DNA of 64,000 bases. Origin: Toxorhynchites rutilus septentrionalis (Eukaryota > Arthropoda > Insecta > Diptera > Culicidae). The notes beneath the pieces were generated by a model that was not told the DNA's origin, ran no database searches, and saw only the letters and a program-made list of their open reading frames with translations. The position numbers and the translations under genes are program-made. Shown one piece after another: positions 57,102 through 64,000 of the stretch (position 1 is its first letter; every line of letters begins with the position of its first letter). The stretch is from NCBI RefSeq assembly GCF_029784135.1, contig NC_073744.1, positions 65,298,593-65,362,592 on the forward strand. Direction: 5' to 3'.

Positions 57102-58375
57102 TTAGGCTGTCAAAAAAGTCCTGCGGAATTTTTTTTTAAATTTTCATTTGTTCATAAAATTAGTTACAATCATCTGTTTTACGTCAAATATGCGCCGTTT
57201 TGTTTGATGACTTGTTCCCAACGAGATGCCAACATCATAATACCCCTGTTATAGAAGCTCGCTTCCTTATTGGCTAAAAACTCGGATAGCCAATTTTCAC
57301 AGGCCTCTTTTGTGGGTAACTTCTGACTATCTAGCTCGTTCGCCATGGACAAAAACAGGTGGTAGTCACTTGGTGCAAGGTCCGGACTATACGGCGGATG
57401 CAAGAGAACCTCCCATCCGAGCTCCCGGAGCTTCTGGCGCGTCACCAAAGAAGTGTGTGGCCTGGCGTTGTTCTGATGGAAGACAATGCGGCCTCTGTTT
57501 ATCAAAGATGGCCTCTTCTTCATGAGTGCTACCTTCAAGCGGTCCAGTTGTTGGCAGTACAGGTCCGAATTGAGCGTTTGGCCATAGGGAAGCAGCTCAT
57601 AATAGATTATTCCTTGACAATCCCACCAAACACACAGCAGAACCTTCCTGGCCGTTAATGAGGGCTTGGCCACTGTCTGAGCCGTTTCAGCGGCCTCGAC
57701 CACGACCGTTTGCGCTTAACGTTGTCGTAAGTGACCCACTTTTCATCGCCAGTCACCATCCGCTTCAGAAACGGGTCGATTTTGTAGCGATTCACATGCG
57801 TCGATACGGTCAAAGATGTTTTTTTGCGTCAACGTGTGTGGCACCCATATATCGAGCTTCTTTGTGAATCCAAGATTCTTCAAATGGTTAATAACGGTTT
57901 GATGACTTATCCCCAGCTCTTGGCCGATGCTACGGCTGCTACTATGCCGGTCTTTCTCGGCTAATTCAGCGATTTTGTCGCAATTTTCGACGACAGGCCT
58001 TCCGGAGCGTGGCGCATCTTCGACGACCTCTACACCAGAACGAAAACGTTGAAACCATCGTTGTGCGGTGGAAATGGAAACTGTATCGGGTCCATAAACT
58101 GCACAAATTTTATTGGCAGCTTGAGATGCATTTTTGCCTTTGTCATAGTAGTACTGTAAAATATGTCGGATTTTCTCTTTATTTTGCTCCATATTTGCGA
58201 CACTATAACTCACGAACGACTTAACAAAAAAAAACACTGTCAAGGACTATATTATAGCGCGCAAAAATACCTTTCCAACAAGCTATAGTATGACTTGATA
58301 CAATGAATACAACTAGAACTACGCGCTTACAACGACACCTCGCGGAAATACCGCAGGACTTTTTTGACAGCCTAA
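57102..58375 (-). mobile_element. mariner with perfect 25-bp termini
   Basis: 1274 bp. Ends TTAGGCTGTCAAAAAAGTCC(TGCGG), exactly inverted at the right end. TA on both sides (57100-57101 and 58376-58377); copy 1 of the host repeat has the uninterrupted site CATGACATATATTATTTTC near 4690-4705. Complete in length but with a broken transposase. Confidence 0.95.
57179..58192 (-). pseudogene. mariner transposase with frameshift and mutated catalytic residue
   Basis: ATG at 58192 (MEQNKEKIRHILQYYYDKGK). N-terminal helix-turn-helix blocks: NASQAANKICAVYG and SRSIGQELGISHQTVINHL; linker WVPHTLTQKN. The first catalytic Asp is in GDEKWVTYDN near 57740, where the frame shifts; the C-terminal half (57179-57703) has AAQTVAKPSLTARKVLLCVW, LLPYGQTLNSDLYCQQL and the third Asp in PPYSPDLAPSDYHLF. 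The second catalytic block reads FHQNNARPHTS, with Asn in place of the Asp of HQDNARPH. So it has two independent defects. The text is closest to cecropia/irritans-type mariners. Confidence 0.9.
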
Positions 58376-58563
58376 TATATTATTTTCTTCAATACAAAAA
58401 ATTGTTATGGAGTGCCGAAATCGATTGACGCAAAAATTTCACCAATCCATCATGAAATGACTGAGAAATAAGAGTTTGAAATTGGACAATTTTCACGATG
58501 TGCTCGATTTTCGTTTTTTCAATTTGTACCCCAATATGTTCCCGAAAGACGTAATCCTACGTC

Positions 58564-59002
58564 AAAAAAAACCTTTCTTTTATGCCGTGGGAGCAGTTGT
58601 TTGCACGTGAAAAATGGCGTTCGACGTCTCGTGGCTTCAATTCATATGGCCCCAATGTCTTTCGGATCATTCCCATTGCTTTTAATCGATCGGATTTGGT
58701 TTGCTGAGCTACTCCAAGTGTATCTGCAAGTTTTGTTGCGTTTGTGACGGATGTTGATCGAGTTAAGCCTCCAATTCTTTATCTTCAAACTTTTTTGGCA
58801 GTTCGGAACGTTCTTCATCTTCTAAGTCAAAATTACCACTTTTAAAGCGTGCAAACCACGTCTGACACGTTCGATCAGTTGGAGCATGGTCACCATAAAC
58901 TTCCACCAAAATACGATGACTTTCCGTAGTCTTTTTCTTCATATTGAGGTTATGAAGTAACACTCCCCGCAAAAACACTCTCGTTGGTACGAAATTCGAC
59001 AT
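58564..59002 (-). pseudogene. mellifera-type mariner transposase, N-terminal half
   Basis: Begins MSNFVPTRVFLRGVLL with HRILVEVYGDHAPTDRTCQTW, ARFKSGNFDLEDEERS and PKKFEDKELEA, then after a stop continues as a degraded second helix-turn-helix (LADTLGVAQQTKSDRLKAMG) and PYELKPRDVERH. It ends at the A run where repeat copy 2 is inserted; the protein resumes at FLHRVVTGDEKW at 55453. Confidence 0.85.
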
Positions 59003-59169
59003 AATTGAAGTGACAAAAAACTGTGTTGTTTACGCTTCAACTTTTTGACATATACTGAAAATGACTGACAGTAGCTTTCCAACGAATGTTTGGAAATTTG
59101 ATTCACTGGAATAACAACCAAGTTACACCATCTGTTGTAAAACCGAAGAAACCTACCGGTACACCTAAT

Positions 59170-59290
59170 ACTTTCAAACGGAACCCCCATCCCTCCGTCC
59201 GAGATGTCGTAAACAAGCTAGATGTGTCGTCTATAACCGTGCATCGAGATAAAAAAAACGAGCTACACAGTCGACTTATAAGAAGGTAGT
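59170..59290 (+). pseudogene. Small transposase helix-turn-helix fragment
   Basis: About 36 residues (FKRNPHPSVRDVVNKLDVSS) resemble the second helix-turn-helix of DD37E-type transposases (compare SSVRDVANKLNLSSSFVQR at 40147). It is joined upstream to another repeat shared with 26660-26745. Too short to be certain. Confidence 0.35.
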
Positions 59291-59354
59291 GAATTCGGAT
59301 TGCGACTACAAGACAAGACCACCAGAACAAGATCCCGGAAGTTATACACGACGA

Positions 59355-59705
59355 TGCTGCTGATGATGATGATGGCCCCACCTCCTTCCCCTACAAAAGA
59401 TTGAGCAAGACGAGTGATCTAAAGTATATTTTTTTCTAACAATTCAAATAAGTTTAACAAAAAAAAAACGAACTGATTTTATTTACAGATATAAGTTCAG
59501 AAAAAAATGCAGTGTCAAAAGACAAGCTAATACTTGGTCTCGTTCACCACAGAACCGATACGGTCCCGACAAGGCCCTTGCAGCAAAATGATACATCAGG
59601 ACACAAGTCCAACCGCCAGCAATGTTTTGGATTGACTATAGATATGCTCATCCAGAGAAATCGAGAAATTCTTCTTTACGAAAAATTTTTAGACCGGACC
59701 GAAGT
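59355..59705 (+). repeat. Dispersed repeat abutting a (GAT)n tract, copy 2
   Basis: Starts in GATGATGATGATGG and matches the reverse complement of 9885-10300 over about 330 bases. Confidence 0.6.
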
Positions 59706-60486
59706 ATGAGACAAGATGAAGTAAATAACACGAAAACAGTAACACTTTTTAATGACCCTGAATCTGACTCCCTTTTTTTAATACGTCCCATTCTTACTCC
59801 AGAGTCATTTTTTAAGGACTTATTTCGATCATATATGGATGACGTGGAGCAGTAGGTAGAGTACATTTGGTTTGGTAAACAAAATATGGTGTCATTATTA
59901 TTTACATTCAATATGAAGTCTTCCATATAGAAACAAAACAATGTTAAAAAACTCACGGTTTCATGATTCTATGAGCCAAATTGCTCATGATATCGTGTAA
60001 CTGATTATTTTTATTAGATGACTATTGTATTGTGACTTACTTCCATCATTTAAGGAGCAAAAAGAATAGCAGTAAACTATTTTTCTCAAATCACATACAC
60101 CGACACTGTGGGCCTTGAAAATATCATCATATCGTCGCGAAAATAGCGACAATTTGTTTGTTTCTATGAAGGGGAGAGTGTGAAAACAACACACAAAATA
60201 TCACTTTTTTATCTTTCCGGCATCATTTCACAAATATCCACTGCACACTGTGACATTGGGCCTTATTCCCGAATACAGTACACGTGAGAGCAATGTGAAA
60301 TGAGTACAACCTTATTCTCGATTACACGCAATTGTAAATATTTGGTAGAATTCATTATGATTACACCGAGTTCATCCATTAATGTTATCCCGGTTTACAC
60401 CTCACGCTCTCGTTCGTGTAAACAGAGCGATTCCTCGTACTCATCGTAGTAGCCGATCATATTGATTTTTCGACACAACTCGTCCA
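59706..60486. other. Gene-free stretch
   Basis: No gene or repeat could be recognised. Confidence 0.4.
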
Positions 60487-60913
60487 CTGCCCATGTTTGT
60501 ATAGGAGACGTAAGCGACAAAATGAACAAAATCGACTTTTTCGCCGTTTTGCATTCTACGTAATGAAATTCGTTTGCTCAACATGCGAATAAGCATTTTT
60601 TGTTCGAAAACATTTGAGCAATTTTGAAAAGAAAAACGTTTCCGAAAAATCACTGTTTGTCCGCATAATAGACGTCATTCCATACAGCTTTCATACATCG
60701 TACGAAAATCAACAACTATAAGTATTATGTGCTATAAGCTCTACACTTGAATCACATTCTTTGTAGAGTCCAAACAAGCCTGTCACGATAGTGTCTGATT
60801 ACTTAGTGTTTCCTAATAGATGAATATAAGAAACCATTGTTCATATAATTACCATTTTCTGTACACTGCATTGCGATGGATAAAGAGAAGCAATTGTGTT
60901 TTTTAATGTTATA

Positions 60914-62207
60914 AAGAGCGAACACGAAATTATTGCGACACCGAAAATGTCATGCCAATTTTCTTATAATGTTTAGAATCAAACCAAAATTTTAGGGTAG
61001 TTTTATACATATATTTACTTCAAATAATAAAAAATAAAAAAAAAGTTAATCGATGGAGCCTTGAGTGTAAAATTGAACGCATTTTCGATTGATGCCCTCC
61101 ATCAAAGTCATTGAAGTGTCATCCGGTACCAGTTTCTCAGTTTTTTCCATTTTCTTAACATGTCCTTCTCGTCTTTGACTGTTTTCTTGCTCTTCCGAAG
61201 TTCCCGCTTCATTATTGCCCAGTACTGCTCCACCGGGCGCAGCTCCGGACAGTTTGGCGGGTTCATGTCCTTTGGAACAAAATGGACAGAATTGGCCTCA
61301 TACCACTCCAGGACACTTTTAGAATAGTGGTATGATGTCAAATCTGGCCAAAATAGCGGAGCTTCGTCGTGCTGCTGCAAGAACGGCAAAAGGCGCTTCT
61401 CAAGGCACTCAGATTTGTAGATCTCGCCATTTACTGTGCCCTTTGTCACGAAAGGCTCACTCCTCAGCCCGCTAGAGCAGATGGCCTGCCAAACGAGATA
61501 TTTGGAGGCGAACTCGACATTTTCTTCTTCTTAAATTTGACGTCCACATCGAACTTGCTCTTGCCGGTGAAAAACTCCAATCCCGGAATTTGCTTAAAAT
61601 CGGCTTTTATATACGTTTCGTCGTCCATCAGCCATATTTTGTCAGCATCTTCTCGTAGAGCTTCCGTGCCCGAGTTTTAGCTGTCGATTGTTGCCGCTCA
61701 TCGCGGTTTGAGAAGTTCTGTACCTTGTATGTATGTAGTCCAGCTCTCTTCTTTTCATTCTGGATGTAGCTCTGCGACATACCGATCTTTTTAGCCAAAT
61801 CACGGCTTGAGACGTTGGGATTTGCTTTAATCATCCGCTTCACCTTTCCCTCCGTCTTTTTGTTCTCCGGTCCCGGTTGTCTTCCAGCTCCTTTACCGTG
61901 GTCCAACGTCAACCGCTCCTGGAACCGCTTCAACACTCTGGAGACGGTTGAATGGTGAATGTTCAACATTTTTCCCAACTGCCGGTGCGACAGGTCAGGA
62001 AATTCCAGGTGCTTGGAAAGAATTTGTTCTCTCGACTCGCGTTGGTTCACCTCCATTTTCGTTGAATCGAAAAACACGACTTCGAGTTTGACAGCATGTA
62101 GACAATACACATCAATGAGAAAGTGTGCAAAATTTGGTTGATTTTTACCCAATGGTAAAAAAGTTACGCCATGTTGAATGTGTCGCAATAATTTCGTGTT
62201 CGCCCTT
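60914..62207 (-). mobile_element. Second-family DD37E Tc1/mariner transposon
   Basis: 1294 bp with 28-bp inverted termini (AAG(A/G)GCGAACACGAAATTAT...), one mismatch, and TA on both sides (60912-60913 and 62208-62209). The termini differ from those of the 39749 family, so two DD37E families are present. Inserted in copy B of the CTGCCCATG element. Confidence 0.9.
61108..62056 (-). pseudogene. DD37E transposase, frameshifted
   Basis: ATG at 62056 (MEVNQRESREQILSKHLEF). N-terminal domains: LSHRQLGKMLNIHHSTVSRVL and NVSSRDLAKKIGMSQSYIQ; basic GKGAGRQPGPENKK between. The first frame ends after KMLTKYG near 61628; the first catalytic Asp (LMDDETYIKADFKQIPG) is in the next frame; a further shift lies near 61535 in the Lys-rich part. 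The C-terminal frame (61108-61449) has FWPDLTSYHYSKSVLEWYE and ELRPVEQYW, with 37 residues between Asp and Glu. All three catalytic residues survive; the frame does not. Confidence 0.85.
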
Positions 62208-62946
62208 TAATTACCTCAATTTCTGCATTTGAATCTTAAAAAAGATAATGAAACAATCAGATCAGTAGTAAAATTAAAATAATATTGGTTCTTAGCATTA
62301 TTACTCCTCGGATTCGACATAGAATTATTCCACATGCTCAGCATTTACTCATACCGTTGGTGTAAGTCACTCCACCACCTTTATGCGATCAATCGTGATA
62401 TCGATAAATCATGTTGCTAAAATTACCAACATTGCATATTGCCTCCACAAATTCAATTAATTGTAAAAACCTGAACCTGCTGTACTTATCACATCCCAGA
62501 GTATTCAGGAAAAAGTATTATTCTAGACTCGCAACAAATCAAGAGCATCTTTTCCAAACTTTTCACTGACTTTCTTCCAAACCTTTATGATTTTATCCGA
62601 TAACAACTGAAACTACCGACGGAGACGTTTTGACTATTATCGGAAATGTAAATACTAACGCTGCAGACAGAGCAACCTGGTGATTACGTCTAGATATGCG
62701 AACAAATTGTCATTGAAACGATTGATTTTCCGCATAAATAGACGTAAGCGTATTCCAAATAGAAAAAAAATATGTTCTAATCCGCAAAATCTCCTAGGCT
62801 CTCTTTTTGCCGTTAATATTCTTGAACAGGACAGAAAATTTCATTGAAAATATGCATGGTTTAGCTTGTAGGCAAAAAAAACAACAAAGTTGCGTTTTCT
62901 CAACACTGCGTGTTGGTGATTACGTCTTCTATGCAAACATGGGCAG

Positions 62947-63640
62947 TTCACTACTCGAGGATAAACAAAACAAAATACAGCTGACGTTTCTCTTAGAAAC
63001 GACAGTGGAAATAAACAGAGAGTTATTTTGGTTTCCACTCCACTTTCTACACTTTTACATTTCACTTTACACCTTCTACACTCTACACATTTTTCATGTA
63101 TGTATGTATTTGATGTGAGATGTAAGCGTATTAGGAACGTAAGTGCAAGTGGATATGGAAATGAGGCCCTATACTCATATTTTCAGTGAGAACTCCAAAA
63201 ATGATCTGTTTAATAAAAAAAATTACTAAAAATAGTGTTTTCACATGGATGTGGAAGGCAATTGAATGTGAACACAAATATTGTCGCCACGATGTGAAAA
63301 GCAGCTATGGCAGATCATGCTAACACGCACACTACGTTTGCAAACGCTCCCATCTGCTCCGTCTAATATTCCTGCTTATGAGTTTCGATCCGTATCTTGA
63401 ATCTACATTTCTACTATTAACTAATATTTTTTCTCAAAAAAGAATGTTTCTATTGGGTGCTATAAGAAAACCTAACCTAAAAGAAAAAAATGTGAATGTG
63501 AAAAAAGTGTCTTTCAGATTAAACGCTCACGCAAAAAAATCGAATAGCTCTTTATAAGCTTGTTTTTTCGCTACGTCGATGGTAGCACTGCATTCCCCAC
63601 ATCGGAACGATAATATTCGGCTACTCGTTCAGTCTGATCG
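62947..63640. other. Gene-free stretch
   Basis: No gene or repeat recognised; frames across 62807-63118 are chance and partly overlap the TIR element. Confidence 0.4.
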
Positions 63641-63644
63641 GATG

Positions 63645-63906
63645 GTTTTTAGTGTCAAGATGTACAATTTGCAAAAACGTGTATTTCTAGTGAAATCGTA
63701 TTACTCGAGCAACCGGAGCCTTAATGAATTTTTGTCCCCTCATGGAAAGAATTTCAACATTTCTCGTTGTCGATTACTTTCTCTGGGGGTACGCGAAAGA
63801 CCGTTGCTATGTTAATAAGCCACAAAATTTGGAGGAACTTGAAGAAGAAATAACTCGGACTTTCAACAGCATCGAAGTCGTAATGTTAGAGTTGAACACT
63901 TACTGA
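63645..63906 (+). pseudogene. Internally deleted transposase (DUF4817-type N-terminus joined to C-terminal end)
   Basis: Start: YNLQKRVFLVKSYYSSNRSLNE, like the N-terminal helix-turn-helix (DUF4817) found in an insect Tc1/mariner-like transposase group. Then, in another frame, VDYFLWGYAKDRCYVNKPQNLEELEEEITRTF, the C-terminal end of the same group (usually after the PPRSPDL block). The whole middle with the catalytic residues is missing. The join lies near 63725-63765. Family name from memory; no search done. Confidence 0.6.
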
Positions 63907-63954
63907 ACACTGAACACTTACAAATACTCAATTTAAAAGCAAATATCCTCAAAG

Positions 63955-64000
63955 TCCTACGTCAAGTTTCCACTCGTGTCGCTAAGCACATACCCTTCTA
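63955..64000. repeat. Edge of another palindromic-motif repeat
   Basis: GTCCTACGTCAAG at 63955 is half of the GACGTAGGACTACGTC motif, probably the border of one more repeat running out of the window. Confidence 0.3.

Larger units (their letters stand above)
55454..58563 (+). repeat. Palindrome-ended dispersed repeat, copy 2, carrying two insertions
   Basis: Collinear with copy 1 (2816-4879): same start GTCACAGGAGGGTTGTGTCC and same end GACGTAATCCTACGTC. It contains an hAT-like element (56346-56835) and a mariner (57102-58375), both absent from copy 1. It lacks about 600 bases present in copy 1 at 3690-4290. Flanked by A runs that look like a duplicated A-rich target. Confidence 0.85.
54850..59005 (-). 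mobile_element. mellifera-type mariner, split by a 3.1-kb repeat
   Basis: On the minus strand the N-terminal half lies at 58564-59002 and the C-terminal half at 54867-55453. The halves meet in an A6 run (gatgcAAAAAA | AAAAAAAAcc), where repeat copy 2 is inserted. The order and orientation of the halves and the continuous protein text across the gap show a single old mariner. Terminal inverted repeats were not identified. Confidence 0.8.
60487..62946 (-). mobile_element. CTGCCCATG-ended TIR element, copy B, carrying a DD37E transposon
   Basis: Left end CTGCCCATGTTTGTATAGGA; right end is the inverted CTGCCCATGTTTGCATAGAA, with about 30 similar bases (…GACGTAA..). Without the DD37E insertion it is about 1.17 kb and noncoding. 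Parts match 15371-15738, 16488-16740 and 22092-22201. The TSD could not be fixed. Probably a non-autonomous DNA transposon. Confidence 0.75.

Noticed and set aside
57310..58224. Plus-strand frames of 67-99 codons
   Set aside because: Antisense of the mariner transposase.

Overview
This is eukaryotic DNA, almost certainly from a mosquito (Culicidae, probably Aedes-like). Gene density is very low and introns are long. The window holds many dead transposable elements of types well known in mosquitoes: DD37E Tc1/mariner elements, mellifera-type and cecropia/irritans-type mariners, RTE-type and I-like LINEs with RNase H, pogo-, hAT- and Harbinger-like short terminal-inverted-repeat (TIR) elements, SINE-like repeats and long (TA)n tracts. 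No rRNA, tRNA gene, CRISPR array or bacterial-type operon is visible.

The only convincing host gene is on the + strand. A first coding exon (44998-45146) and a second (53433-53925) have matching splice phases across an 8.3-kb intron, and the gene continues past a perfect GTGAGT donor. The second exon resembles the N-terminal regulatory region of PDE5/6/11-type cyclic-nucleotide phosphodiesterases; the GAF and catalytic exons would lie downstream of the window. A minus-strand exon-like piece at 8853-9090, with one in-frame TGA, is the only other weak candidate.

Layout: 1-9.6 kb has LINE tails and a 2.06-kb repeat whose end is the palindrome GACGTAATCCTACGTC, plus gene-poor sequence. 9.6-11.9 kb has LINE RT remains and a 24-bp-TIR element. 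15.4-17.5 kb has a repeat broken by a truncated DD37E element, then two (TA)n tracts. 17.6-20.9 kb has an almost full-length RTE LINE (minus). 21-34.9 kb has dispersed repeats, a truncated LINE inserted with a clear target-site duplication (TSD), a SINE-like pair, a pogo-like element and a 624-bp foldback element. 35-43 kb has a minisatellite, a deleted RTE copy, and a two-ORF CR1/L2-like LINE split by a fresh-looking DD37E transposon. 45-53.4 kb is the phosphodiesterase-like intron 1, holding an I-like LINE split by a second, inverted LINE copy which itself carries two short TIR elements. 54.8-59 kb, in intron 2, is a three-level nest: mellifera mariner, then the palindrome-ended repeat, then an hAT-like element and a second mariner. 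60.5-63 kb is another nest with a second DD37E family.

The most informative content is these nested insertions. Because two or more copies of several host repeats are in the window, the empty and filled sites can be compared directly, which fixes element ends, TSDs and the order of events. Every transposase and reverse transcriptase found is broken, though the DD37E copy at 39749-41047 is only one base away from an open frame. Long stretches with nothing recognisable are listed as such.
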